Of a stretch of DNA of 64,000 nt, positions 7,901 through 17,799 are shown one piece after another. The first letter of the stretch is position 1, and each line of letters opens with the position of its first letter. This DNA is from Bog-473 sp036489775. Lineage in GTDB: Bacteria; Actinomycetota; Acidimicrobiia; Acidimicrobiales; RAAP-2. The position numbers and the translations under genes are program-made. The stretch spans positions 167,744 through 231,743 of the forward strand of contig DASXFC010000009.1 in the NCBI GenBank assembly GCA_036489775.1. The letters run 5' to 3'. The notes beneath the pieces were generated by a model, which was given only the letters and a program-made list of their open reading frames with translations, searched no databases and was not told where the DNA came from.

Positions 7901-9305
7901 CCCACTGGCCGCTTCCTTCGTCGATAGTGACGACACCTACGCCAGCGGCGACGCCACCAACCCGGCGTCCTTGGTCGTCACGGCGGCCCCCCTCACCATC
8001 ACCGCCTCGAGCGGCACCTTCGTCTATGGCGGCACGGTGCCCGCCATCACGGCCAGCTACTCGAGCTTCGCCAACAACGACAGTTCGACCTCGCTCACCA
8101 CACCGCCGACCTGCACAACGCTGGCCACGGCCACTTCGCCGGTTATCGGTAGTCCGTATGGCACCAGCTGCAGCGGCGCGGCCGACCCCGACTACACCAT
8201 CTCCTACGTGGCCGGCTCGCTGATCGAGACGGCGGCCCCGCTCACCATCACCGCCTCGGGCGGCACCTTCGTCTATGGCGGCACGGTGCCCGCCATCACG
8301 GCCAGCTACTCGAGCTTCGCCAACAACGACAGTTCGACCTCGCTCACCACACCGCCGACCTGCACAACGCTGGCCACGGCCACTTCGCCGGTCAGTGGCG
8401 GTCCCTACGGCACCAGCTGCAGTGGCGCGGTCGACCCCAACTACTCCATCTCGTATGTGGCCGGCTCGCTGATCGAGACGGAGGCTCCCCTCACCATCAC
8501 GGCATCGGGCGGCACCTTCGCCTATGGCGGCACGGTGCCTGCCATCACGGCCAGCTACTCGAGCTTCGCCAACAGCCAGAACGCCAACGCACTGACCACC
8601 CAACCAATCTGCTCGACGCTGGCCACTTCCTCCTCGCCAGTGGCTGACAGTCCCTATGGCACCAGCTGCAGCGGCGCGGTCGACTCCAACTACGCCATCT
8701 CCTACGTGGCCGGCTCGCTGGTCGAGACCGCGGCGACCCAGGCCACCCAGACCATCACCTTCGTCGATCATCCGCCCACCATCGCGACCTACGGCGGGAC
8801 CTTTACCGTGGCCGCCACGGCGTCGTCGAACCTTCCGGTGACCTTTAAAGCGGCAGCTTTGTCAGCGTCGGTATGCAGCGTCTCGGGTACGACGGTGACC
8901 TTCACCGGACTGGGAACCTGCACCATCGACGCCAACCAAGCCGGAAGCACCACGTACTTGGCCGCTCCTCAGGTCACTCAGGGCACCAGCGTCACCAAGG
9001 CACCCACCCAGGTGGTGGCCGCACCGGTCTCGCTGCTTGGTTCGCTCCTGGCCCTCAAGGTCACGTTCTCAGCCACCGTGACGTCGCAGACCACTGGCAA
9101 GGGAGTGTCGGGCCAAACGGTCAGCTTTGCCGACGGGAAACTGGTCAGCTGTTCTGCGACTACCAACACCAGTGGAGCCGCGAGCTGCTCGGTCTCGGCT
9201 TTCGCCATACTCGCCCTCCTGCTCTCGCCCTCGTATAGCGCGAGCTATGCCGGTGGAACTGACTACGTCGCCTCGAGCGCAACCGGCAAGGTGATGTTGT
9301 TCTAG
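4989..9305 (+). CDS. Giant secreted glycine-rich, Ig-like and MBG-repeat surface protein
   Basis: The 1438-residue protein starts with a Sec-type signal peptide: MRRNQSSFVR, a hydrophobic stretch, and probable cleavage after TASA near residue 40. Residues ~80-330 are a Gly-rich sheet domain (LTLYGAGG, then GGCGGGGGYYGG and a closing VNGGTGQVVIAF), like bacterial Gly_rich domains. Ig-like Big_3-type modules and three scattered cysteine-pair modules follow (C-S-x2-G-S/T-TV-T/S-F, then C). Three 83-residue MBG-type repeats lie at about 999-1247. No LPXTG motif or C-terminal membrane segment is present, so it is probably released or held non-covalently. MBG and Ig-like modules suggest adhesion or matrix function (inference). 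The ATG at 4989 was chosen because it starts the signal peptide. Confidence 0.85.
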   Translation: MRRNQSSFVRICVSATALLGACLVGGITALGQPGTASAGEYSDAGACGTSGSLTSTGPFSGTCTYNDVGTDTFTVPGSALPTTLTLTLYGAGGLFINNDGAYTGSATGYGGEAAGTLVVSAATLTPDVLQVNVGGPADDTLTSGTLSDGFAGTGGFNGGGNSPDGPCAGAGASDVREVGSDGTYSFSDRLFVAGGGGGLFSGPGTANYPPEQGASNGGGTSGADGQSQGDGSSDAGGGGNQQGGGSSGPLTDSAGFGFGGTGAPIIPEVDTQGGCGGGGGYYGGGASGAGQLAAGGGGGGSGYVTPAASDTSLVQGAAQGVNGGTGQVVIAFSTDPTYATTTTATSSANPALPGAAVTFTATVSTSDPSEAIGGGSVDFTDDTTDTILATVPVAPTGGDVATATYTTSSLAVGAELIGIGYSGYVGSSYADSTSGVGIDQVVGELQTQTIDFTSTAPQGAAVDSTYQVTASATSALPVTFSIDSSTASECSLSGSTVSFLSTGPCLIHANQAGNGTYAPAPGVNQLVHVTVTTPSATEVDSIDPSTQVSNGFTTEVGQAFEVQAEIGPKTAPGVDLAAPTGTVSFTDNQTNGQACSNVAITHNNGDTFADCDMTESSADDYDITASYSGDSTYSPSSASVTEFVYASTGTITFTSTNPSPASIGSSYDVTATTNAGALTFSIDPNSTTECSIIGSTVTFLQAGSCFIDAFAAATTDVAAATAVQIVTISAPSLTTTPTSGTTTYGTAYSGELHTSGGTGALFYLQNSGGYYITVGFTGGISAPAGLPIGTYTATGTVEDATNNIQPWSFTLTVTSATLTNTTSGTTTVGTAYRGQLPVAGGTTPPALTYAQSTGSSNITVTSTGAISAPDTLGVGVYTASGTESDQWGYTAAWSFTLTVIGLPNTFTLTESASNTTYGSPISLGESGIAPAATGTITFTSGITTLCTLNLSGISGEATTCQTPVGLAPSIYPLAASFVDSDDTYASGDATNPASLVVTAAPLTITASSGTFVYGGTVPAITASYSSFANNDSSTSLTTPPTCTTLATATSPVIGSPYGTSCSGAADPDYTISYVAGSLIETAAPLTITASGGTFVYGGTVPAITASYSSFANNDSSTSLTTPPTCTTLATATSPVSGGPYGTSCSGAVDPNYSISYVAGSLIETEAPLTITASGGTFAYGGTVPAITASYSSFANSQNANALTTQPICSTLATSSSPVADSPYGTSCSGAVDSNYAISYVAGSLVETAATQATQTITFVDHPPTIATYGGTFTVAATASSNLPVTFKAAALSASVCSVSGTTVTFTGLGTCTIDANQAGSTTYLAAPQVTQGTSVTKAPTQVVAAPVSLLGSLLALKVTFSATVTSQTTGKGVSGQTVSFADGKLVSCSATTNTSGAASCSVSAFAILALLLSPSYSASYAGGTDYVASSATGKVMLF
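7983..8729 (+). repeat. Three tandem 249-bp (83-codon) MBG-domain repeats inside the secreted protein gene
   Basis: Units run 7983-8231, 8232-8480 and 8481-8729, each exactly 249 bases. Each begins A/E-A-P-LTITAS-S/G-GTF and contains YGGTVPAITASYSSFAN and SPYGTSCSGA-like blocks. Units 1 and 2 differ at only two positions in their first ~155 bases, which implies a recent duplication or gene conversion. Unit 3 is more diverged (FANSQNANALTT in place of FANNDSSTSLTT). Confidence 0.95.
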
Positions 9306-9360
9306 CTGGGCGCGGAGTCCAGGTCGGTCGCTGCGGCGCCGGTCGCTCGGCCAGCAATTG

Positions 9361-9407
9361 AAAAGTGGGCTTCCTCACGGGCGCCAAAACGCGTGAAGAA
9401 GCCCACT
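9361..9407 (-). terminator. Rho-independent-like terminator downstream of tRNA-Ala
   Basis: A ten-base perfect stem (AGTGGGCTTC at 9364-9373 with GAAGCCCACT at 9398-9407), extended inward by TCACG/CGTGA, is followed on the minus strand by TTTTC. It lies 16 bases past the tRNA 3' end. The plus strand has no T-run, so the main role is ending the tRNA transcript. Confidence 0.75.
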
Positions 9408-9423
9408 CGCACGACCATCTGAG

Positions 9424-9497
9424 TGGAGGCGAAGGGACTTGAACCCTCGAACCTCCTGACTGCCAGTCAGGCGCTCTACCAGCTGAGCTACGCCCCC
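9424..9497 (-). tRNA. tRNA-Ala (anticodon GGC)
   Basis: On the minus strand the acceptor GGGGGCG pairs with CGCCTCC (one G-U). The D arm (GCTCAGCTGGTAGAGC), anticodon stem CCTGA/TCAGG with loop CTGGCAG, and the GGTTCGA T-loop region are all in place. The anticodon is GGC, reading GCC. Discriminator A; CCA is not encoded. A TAACCT box (minus strand, 9516-9511) lies 13 bases upstream and may be its -10 element. Confidence 0.95.
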
Positions 9498-9638
9498 AGA
9501 GGCGGAGCGAAGGTTAGCAGCCGGGACACCGGCCTCCCGCCAATGGAACCAGCCGATCGGTACTTTGCCGATGCCCGAAGCGGCCGCGAATCCCCATTCC
9601 ACAGGCCGAATCCGTCCGAGTAACGACGAAGCCTCGCC

Positions 9639-9644
9639 TACCCT
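9639..9644 (+). promoter_or_regulatory. Leaderless -10 box of leuS
   Basis: TACCCT ends six bases before the leuS ATG at 9651, and no Shine-Dalgarno sequence lies between. This places the predicted transcription start at the initiation codon. Confidence 0.5.
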
Positions 9645-9650
9645 GTTGGC

Positions 9651-12137
<2,487 letters not shown>

Positions 12138-12146
12138 CCAAGTTCG

Positions 12147-13157
12147 TTAGGCGGCGTGGAACTCCGCCACGATGGCCTGCCACTTCTCGGGGTCGAGCTT
12201 GTAGGGGGCGTAGAAGCTGAAGCGGTCAACCGCACCGTCGAAGCGGCGCAGGACCTCGGCGGCCACCTGGTCCAGCGGCTTCACCACGGCGAAGGCCTCG
12301 AGGATCTCATCGGTGATGCACTCACCCATCTTCACCCACTCGCCCCGCTTGGACAGCGTGTTGAGTTCGGGCTGCAGGTCACCCCAGCCGTGTAGGTCGA
12401 GCACGGGCTTGTAGGCCGGGGTCGAGCCGTAGAAGGCGATCTGCTGGCGCACCGCCTGGTTGGCCGCTTCCACCTCTTTATCCGTCTCGCCGGTCACGAT
12501 GAATCCTGGATACGACACGGTCAGGTCGGCCCGCGTCTTGCCCGACTTCGCCGCGCCGCGCAGCAGGGCCGGCAGGCTGACCTCGCGCAGGTAGCGCTCG
12601 GTGGAGAAGCCGTGCACCAGCATGCCGTCGCCCGCTTCGCCCGCCACCTCGGTCATGAGCTCGCCCACCGCGGCCAGCAGGATCTTGGGGTTGCCGTAGG
12701 GATTTGGTCCCGGGTTGAAGAAAGGCGTCATGAGGGTGTGCGTGTAGAACTCGCCTCGGAAGGCCAGCGGCTCGTTGGTGGCCCAGGTGTGCCAGATGGC
12801 CCGGATGGCCTCGATCAGTTCCTTCATGCGCGGCGCCGGGTGCGACCACGGCATGGAGAAGCGCTTGGTGATGTGCGGCTTGATCTGGCTGCCCATGCCC
12901 AGGATGAAGCGACCCTTGGACAGCTGCTGGAGGTCGTTGGCCAGCACGGCGATGTTCATCGGGTTGCGGGCGAAGGCCACCGCGATCCCGGTGCCCAACT
13001 CGAGCGTCTCGGTGACCTCGGCCGCCAGCGCCAACGGCAGGAAGGCGTCATGCGAGGTCTCGGCTGACCAAACCCCGTCGTAGCCGGCTGCTTCGGCCTT
13101 CTTGGCTTGCGCCCCGATCCCGTCGGGGTCGAATCCGATGCCACCGTCGATCTTCAC
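12147..13157 (-). CDS. LLM-class (F420-dependent type) oxidoreductase
   Basis: The 336-residue TIM-barrel protein of the bacterial luciferase-like monooxygenase family has hallmarks AEAAGYDGVWSAETSHD, ELGTGIAVAFARNPMNIA, LSKGRFILGMGSQIKPHI and a C-terminal ADLTVSYPGFIVTGET segment. Actinobacterial members generally use reduced F420 or FMN to act on small organic substrates; the substrate is not predictable here. The GTG start at 13157 is preceded by GAGGGAG, a good Shine-Dalgarno sequence. The gene lies just downstream of the PAC2 gene on the same strand (13-base gap), so both are probably cotranscribed with the kinase-like gene. Confidence 0.88.
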   Translation of the reverse strand: MKIDGGIGFDPDGIGAQAKKAEAAGYDGVWSAETSHDAFLPLALAAEVTETLELGTGIAVAFARNPMNIAVLANDLQQLSKGRFILGMGSQIKPHITKRFSMPWSHPAPRMKELIEAIRAIWHTWATNEPLAFRGEFYTHTLMTPFFNPGPNPYGNPKILLAAVGELMTEVAGEAGDGMLVHGFSTERYLREVSLPALLRGAAKSGKTRADLTVSYPGFIVTGETDKEVEAANQAVRQQIAFYGSTPAYKPVLDLHGWGDLQPELNTLSKRGEWVKMGECITDEILEAFAVVKPLDQVAAEVLRRFDGAVDRFSFYAPYKLDPEKWQAIVAEFHAA

Positions 13158-13170
13158 TGCCGCTCCCTCG

Positions 13171-14043
13171 CTATTGGTCTTCGCCGCGCAGGAACTTCTC
13201 CAGCTCGGCTGCGATCTCGTCGCCGGTGGGCACTTCTTCCACGCCCATGGCGTTGCCCTCCGACTGGTCCAGGCTCTCCTCGAGTTTGCGCACCATGGCC
13301 TGGTGCTCGGCGTTGTCGGCGATCAGCTGGTCGACCTGGCGCCGCGAGCTGTCGGCGGCATGTCGCAAGGCGGAGGAGTCGACGGTCAGCCCGGCCACGG
13401 CGGCCAGGCCGTCGAGCAGCGCCGCGCTGGCGTCGGGGAAGGGCATGGCCGCCACGTAGTGGGGGACCCGGGCCCACAGCGACACCGCCGGGATTCCGAC
13501 CGCGCCGAAGGCCATCTCCAAGGCCGAGAGCACGCCGGCCGGGACCTCGAGCTCACCCTGGACGACGCCGACCCGCTCGATCAGGCTGGCCGAGGCGGCC
13601 GGCGCGGTGGCGGCCAAGCGCACCGGTCGGGTGTGCGGGGTCGGAGCCGGGAAGGCGCCCAGGCCCACCACCATGCGTACCCGCCAGGAGCGGGCCAACC
13701 CGACCACGGCGTCGGTGAAGTCACCCCAGCGGAAGTCCGGCTCGGGCCCCACCAGGTAGAGGACGTCGTGTCCGTCGTCGTCGGTGCCATGGCGCACCGT
13801 GGTGCGTGGCCAGGTCAGCTCGGTGGTCACGCCGTTGACGATGTGGGCCACCGGGCGCCGGGCCCGCTGGTCCAAGAAGTGCTCGCCGTTGAAGGTGATC
13901 ACCGGTTCGCTGGCGTGCTGCCCCAGCAGGGCGGCCACCGCGGTGGCCGCGCCGAGCCCGGCGTCCACCCATCCCTCCAGCGCGACCACCAGCACGGGCC
14001 GGTCCAGCACCGGCTCGCTGTCGATGCTGAAGATCTCCGTCAC
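13171..14043 (-). CDS. PAC2-family protein
   Basis: The 290-residue protein begins (GTG) TEIFSIDSEPVLDRPVLVVALEGW, the start of the PAC2 (proteasome-assembly-chaperone-like) family found widely in actinobacteria. The fold resembles a nucleoside-phosphorylase-like alpha/beta domain; VVGLGAFPAPTPHTRPV is a family-type motif. A Glu/Gln-rich helical tail with EESLDQSEG and EIAAELEKFLRGED closes it. Actinobacterial PAC2 proteins have no firmly assigned biochemical role. The GTG is chosen because it overlaps the upstream kinase-like gene's TGA (GTGA), a coupled pair; a frame open to 14337 lies inside that neighbour and was not used. Confidence 0.85.
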   Translation of the reverse strand: MTEIFSIDSEPVLDRPVLVVALEGWVDAGLGAATAVAALLGQHASEPVITFNGEHFLDQRARRPVAHIVNGVTTELTWPRTTVRHGTDDDGHDVLYLVGPEPDFRWGDFTDAVVGLARSWRVRMVVGLGAFPAPTPHTRPVRLAATAPAASASLIERVGVVQGELEVPAGVLSALEMAFGAVGIPAVSLWARVPHYVAAMPFPDASAALLDGLAAVAGLTVDSSALRHAADSSRRQVDQLIADNAEHQAMVRKLEESLDQSEGNAMGVEEVPTGDEIAAELEKFLRGEDQ

Positions 14044-15086
14044 CGAACTCCCGCCAGCGATTCGGCCGCCATCTCGGCCAGGCGGGCCACCATGGCCGGG
14101 AAGCCCTCGACGCTCCCGGTGTCCCCGGCGCCGGCGCCCGCCGCGTAGCGGGCGAACACGCCTTGGAGGATGCACGCCAACTTCCAGTATCCGAAGGCCA
14201 CGTAGTACCCGATGCCCGAGATGTCCAGATCGGACACCGAGCCGTAGTGCTCGAGCACCTGGGCCCGGGTCGAGAAGCCCGGGGCCGTCGTGGCCGATCC
14301 CCCCAGCACGGCCATCGAATCGGTCGGGTCGGCCCAATAGACCATCAAGAGGCCGAGGTCGGCCAGGGGGTCACCCAGGGTGCAAATCTCCCAGTCCAGA
14401 ATGGCCCTGACCGCTCCGGCGTCGTCGAGCACCACGTTGTCCATGCGGTAGTCGCCGTGCACGACCGAGGTGCGTTGCTGGACCGGGATCCGGGCGCCCA
14501 GGTCGGCCCCCACCCGCTGCACCAGGTCGCCCTGATCGAAGCCCTCGACCTGCATCTGGTCGAACTGGCCCTGCCAGCGCTTGATCTGCCGCTCGATATA
14601 GCCGTCGTGCCGTCCCAGGTCTTCGAGCCCTACCTCGGCCAGGTTGACCGAATGCAGCGCGTTGAGGGTTTCGGCCATCTGGTCGCCCACCCGCCGCCGC
14701 GTCGACTCGTCGAAGGCTTGCTCGGCTTCGGGCGCGGTGCGCAGGATGTGGCCCTCGACGAACTCCATGACGTAGAAGGGTCGCTCGTTCACGGACTCGT
14801 CGGTGCAGAGCCCGACGGTCGTCGGCACCGGGATCCCGGCCGGGCGCAGCTGGGTCATCAAGCGGTGCTCGCGCACCATGTCGTGGGCCGAGGGGAGCAC
14901 GTGGTGCAGGGGAGGCCGGCGCATGGCCCAGGCCGCGCCGGCCGCGTCCTCCACCCGGAAGGTAAGGTTGGAGCGCCCCCCGGCAATGAGAGTGAAGGTG
15001 AGCGGTGCCGTCACCCCCGGCACGTGCGCTTCGAACCAGCTGGTGACCTGCTCGACGTTGATCCCTGGGGGCCCCTCCGCAGACAT
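14040..15086 (-). CDS. Aminoglycoside phosphotransferase (APH/ACAD10-like) family kinase
   Basis: The 348-residue protein has an APH-type kinase fold. SNLTFRVED and AWAMRRPP form the nucleotide-binding N-lobe with its Lys/Arg position, HGDYRMDNVVLDD (about residues 220-232) is the catalytic loop, and ILDWEICTLGDPLADL holds the metal-binding Asp. This subtype resembles the kinase domain fused to acyl-CoA dehydrogenases in ACAD10/11, proposed to phosphorylate hydroxyacyl-type substrates, rather than an antibiotic-resistance enzyme. The ATG at 15086 has TAGCGT eight bases upstream. It heads a three-gene minus-strand unit with PAC2 and LLM genes and diverges from the thioredoxin gene. Confidence 0.85.
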   Translation of the reverse strand: MSAEGPPGINVEQVTSWFEAHVPGVTAPLTFTLIAGGRSNLTFRVEDAAGAAWAMRRPPLHHVLPSAHDMVREHRLMTQLRPAGIPVPTTVGLCTDESVNERPFYVMEFVEGHILRTAPEAEQAFDESTRRRVGDQMAETLNALHSVNLAEVGLEDLGRHDGYIERQIKRWQGQFDQMQVEGFDQGDLVQRVGADLGARIPVQQRTSVVHGDYRMDNVVLDDAGAVRAILDWEICTLGDPLADLGLLMVYWADPTDSMAVLGGSATTAPGFSTRAQVLEHYGSVSDLDISGIGYYVAFGYWKLACILQGVFARYAAGAGAGDTGSVEGFPAMVARLAEMAAESLAGVR

Positions 15087-15094
15087 GGCCCACG

Positions 15095-15123
15095 ACGCTA
15101 ATCCACCCCGCGGCCACTACTCT
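15095..15123. promoter_or_regulatory. Divergent -10 boxes for the kinase-like gene and the thioredoxin gene
   Basis: On the minus strand TAGCGT (15100-15095) lies eight bases before ATG 15086. On the plus strand TACTCT (15118-15123) lies seven bases before ATG 15131. The whole intergenic gap is only 44 bases, so the two promoters must be nearly back to back, and both transcripts are probably leaderless or nearly so. Confidence 0.5.
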
Positions 15124-15130
15124 CGAACGC

Positions 15131-15844
15131 ATGGACGTCACCGATGCCTCCTTCCAGACCGACGTGCTCGACCGGAGCAACACCGTGCCGGTGGTCGTCG
15201 ACCTGTGGGCGGATTGGTGTGGTCCGTGCAAGACGCTCGGCCCCATCCTCGAGAAGGTGATCGGCGCCACCGACGGCGCCGTTGAGCTGGCCAAAGTCAA
15301 CGTGGACGACAACCCACGCATCGCCCAGACCTTCGGGGTCCAGTCCATCCCGGCCGTGTTCGCCATCGACAAGGGCAACGTGGTCGACCGCTTCATCGGC
15401 GCCCTGCCCGAAGGCCAGGTGATGGCCTTCGTGGCCAAACTGGCTCCGACGCCCAGCGAGGCCGACACCCTGGCTGCGGCCGGTGACGAGCCCTCCCTGC
15501 GGCAGGCGCTCGAGCTCGATCCGGGCCACGTGGCCGCCACCGAAGCCCTGGCCCGCCTCCTCATCGATCGCAACGAACCGGCCGAGGCGCTGAGCCTGCT
15601 CGGGCGCATTGTCGAGACCTCGGCCAGCCGGGCCCTGGCCGCCGAGGCCCGCCTGCTCGAGAGCGGGGTCGACGTGAGCCACCCGGACAACGGTGACGTC
15701 GAAACCATTCTCAACGGGCTGCTCGAACGGGTGCGTGACGACGACGGCGCCCGCCAGGAGTTCGTCGACCTGCTCGAGACCCTCGGCCCCGAGGATCCCC
15801 GCACCAACCAGTTCCGTCGCGCCCTGGCTGCCCGCCTCTACTGA
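15131..15844 (+). CDS. Thioredoxin-TPR co-chaperone, CnoX/YbbN type
   Basis: The 237-residue protein has an N-terminal thioredoxin domain (residues ~5-110) with the complete WCGPC active site in WADWCGPCKTLGPILE and the cis-Pro loop SIPAVFAI. Helical TPR repeats fill the second half (ATEALARLLIDRNEPAEALSLL). This matches the CnoX/YbbN family, which holds oxidised or unfolded clients for chaperones. Both active-site cysteines are kept, so redox activity is expected. The stop overlaps the next ATG (TGATG), so it is coupled to the folP2-like gene and holA. Confidence 0.92.
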   Translation: MDVTDASFQTDVLDRSNTVPVVVDLWADWCGPCKTLGPILEKVIGATDGAVELAKVNVDDNPRIAQTFGVQSIPAVFAIDKGNVVDRFIGALPEGQVMAFVAKLAPTPSEADTLAAAGDEPSLRQALELDPGHVAATEALARLLIDRNEPAEALSLLGRIVETSASRALAAEARLLESGVDVSHPDNGDVETILNGLLERVRDDDGARQEFVDLLETLGPEDPRTNQFRRALAARLY

Positions 15845-16737
15845 TGGCCGCCCGCCCGGTGGCCGCACCGGTGGCGGCGGCACCCACCGGCTCCCCGCAA
15901 CCCGGCCGGCTGCTCGAGCTGCGCGGCCAGCGTTACGACCTGACGCAGCGGGCCCTGGTCATGGGCATCTTGAACCGCACCCCGGACTCGTTCTACGACA
16001 AGGGCGCCACCTACCAACTCGACGCCCTCTATGGCCGGGCCGAGCAGCTGGTCACTGACGGCGCCGACCTCCTCGATCTCGGGGGCGTCAAAGCCGGACC
16101 CGGACCCGAGGTGACCGAGGCCGAGGAGCTCGACCGGGTGGTGCCGGTGGTGTCGGAACTGGTGCGGCGTTTCGACGTCCCCATCTCCATCGACACCTGG
16201 CGGGCCTCGGTGGCCCGGGCCTGCTTCGCCGAGGGGGCCTGCATCGGCAACGACATCAGCGGTCTGGCCGATCCGGACTACTGCCCGGCGGCGGCCGAGT
16301 ACGGCGCCGCCGTGGTGGCCACCCACATCCGCCTGGCCCCCCGGGTGGCCGACCCCGATCCGCACTACGGCGACGTGGTCGGCGACGTGGCCGACTTCTT
16401 GGTGGCCCGGGCCGAGCGTGCCCTGGCCGCCGGCATCCCGGCCGAGCGCATCGTGCTCGACGCCGGCCTCGACCTGGGCAAGACGGCGGAGCAGTCGCTG
16501 ACCCTGCTGCGCGCCTCGGACACCCTGGCCGCCCTGGGTTACCCGCTGCTCCTGTCGGCCTCCAACAAGACCTTCCTCGGCGTCATCCTCGGCCTCGAGC
16601 TGACCGAGCGGCGGGAAGCCTCACTGGCCGCCGCCGCCATCGGCACCTCGCTCGGCTGCCGCATCCTGCGCGTGCACGACGTGCTGGGCACCGCCCGGGT
16701 GCGCGACACGCTGGCGGCCATCGGCCAGGCCGAATGA
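15844..16737 (+). CDS. folP2: Dihydropteroate synthase paralogue, FolP2-like
   Basis: The 297-residue TIM-barrel protein resembles dihydropteroate synthase. It carries MGILNRTPDSFYDKGATYQLD in place of the canonical N-V-T-PDSFSDGG, plus LDLGGVKAGPG and ISIDTWRASVARA. These are the hallmarks of the mycobacterial FolP2 paralogue, which is reported not to act as a normal folate-pathway synthase. A Pro/Ala-rich N-terminal tail of ~15 residues precedes the barrel. It is coupled to the upstream thioredoxin gene (TGATG) and to holA (ATGA). No other folate genes are near, which also argues against a standard folP. The function is unknown. Confidence 0.85.
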   Translation: MAARPVAAPVAAAPTGSPQPGRLLELRGQRYDLTQRALVMGILNRTPDSFYDKGATYQLDALYGRAEQLVTDGADLLDLGGVKAGPGPEVTEAEELDRVVPVVSELVRRFDVPISIDTWRASVARACFAEGACIGNDISGLADPDYCPAAAEYGAAVVATHIRLAPRVADPDPHYGDVVGDVADFLVARAERALAAGIPAERIVLDAGLDLGKTAEQSLTLLRASDTLAALGYPLLLSASNKTFLGVILGLELTERREASLAAAAIGTSLGCRILRVHDVLGTARVRDTLAAIGQAE

Positions 16738-17756
16738 ACCCTCCGGGCGCCCAGCCGGCGTCGGCCCAGCCGGCGGGCTCCTATCTGGTCAAGGGTGACG
16801 ACGGCGCCCTGGTGGCCCAGGCCGTGCGCACCTTGCTGGCCGATCTGGTCGGCGACCGGGACCAGGCTCTGGTGGTCGAGGAGTCGGGGGGCGCCGTGGG
16901 CGACGACCTCAACGTGGGTGCGGTGGTCGACGCCTGTCTCACCCCGCCCTTCCTGATCGACCGCCGGGTGGTGGTCGTGCGCGACGCCGGGCGCTTGTTG
17001 ACGGCCGACGCGCCCCGGCTGATCGAGGTGATCGGCGATCCGCTGCCCACGACCATCCTGATCTTGGTGGCCGGCGGTGGCACCATCCCGGCCGCCGTGG
17101 TCAAGGCGGTGCAGTCGTCCGGCCAGGTGGTCGACGTGTCCACCGGGCGTCCGGCCGACCGCAAGCAGTGGCTGTCCGAGCACGTCCGCCATGCGCCGGT
17201 CAAGCTCAACGCCCAGGCCCTGACCCTGCTCGGGCAGCACGTCGGTGAAGACCTGGGCCGGGTCGAGGGTCTGCTCGGCGCGCTGGCCGCGGCCTACGGC
17301 GAGCATGCCCTGATCACCGCCGACGACCTCGAGCCCTACCTCGGTGAAGCCGGCAACGTGCCCCGCTACGAGCTCACCGACGCCATCGACCGGGGTGAGG
17401 TGGCTGTCGCCCTCAAGGTGTTGCACCGCATGGTGGAGGCCGGGGGGTTGGCCGGACTGCAGGTGGTGGCCACCCTGCACAGCCACTTCGCCAACATGCT
17501 GTCGCTCGACGGCAGCACGATCAGCAGTGAGCGCGACGCGGCCCAGCTTCTCGGCATCTCGGCCTACCCGGCCAAGAAGGCACTGGAACAGTCACGCCGT
17601 CTGGGCAGCGCCCGCATCGCCCAGGCCATCACCTGGTTGGCCCGGGCTGATCTCGACCTCAAGGGCGAGAGCGGTCTGCCGCCTGAGCTGGTGGTCGAGA
17701 TTCTGGTGGCGCGTCTGGCCCGGCAGACCCGGCCCAGGGCAGGCTCCCGGCGCTGA
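16734..17756 (+). CDS. holA: DNA polymerase III delta subunit (clamp loader)
   Basis: The 340-residue protein begins, after a Pro/Ala-rich leader, with GSYLVKGDDGALVAQAV, then an AAA-like domain with the degenerate nucleotide site normal for delta, a TTILILVAGGGTIP strand, and the VGEDLGRVEGLLGALAA helical region. It ends in the collar domain (LAGLQVVATLHSHFANML). HolA opens the beta clamp. The ATG overlaps the FolP2-like stop (ATGA). Its position near rpsT is the usual actinobacterial and proteobacterial neighbourhood. Confidence 0.92.
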   Translation: MNPPGAQPASAQPAGSYLVKGDDGALVAQAVRTLLADLVGDRDQALVVEESGGAVGDDLNVGAVVDACLTPPFLIDRRVVVVRDAGRLLTADAPRLIEVIGDPLPTTILILVAGGGTIPAAVVKAVQSSGQVVDVSTGRPADRKQWLSEHVRHAPVKLNAQALTLLGQHVGEDLGRVEGLLGALAAAYGEHALITADDLEPYLGEAGNVPRYELTDAIDRGEVAVALKVLHRMVEAGGLAGLQVVATLHSHFANMLSLDGSTISSERDAAQLLGISAYPAKKALEQSRRLGSARIAQAITWLARADLDLKGESGLPPELVVEILVARLARQTRPRAGSRR

Positions 17757-17799
17757 CCGCTCCGGAGCCCTCGACACAGGGAGGTGCTGGACTGGCTTC

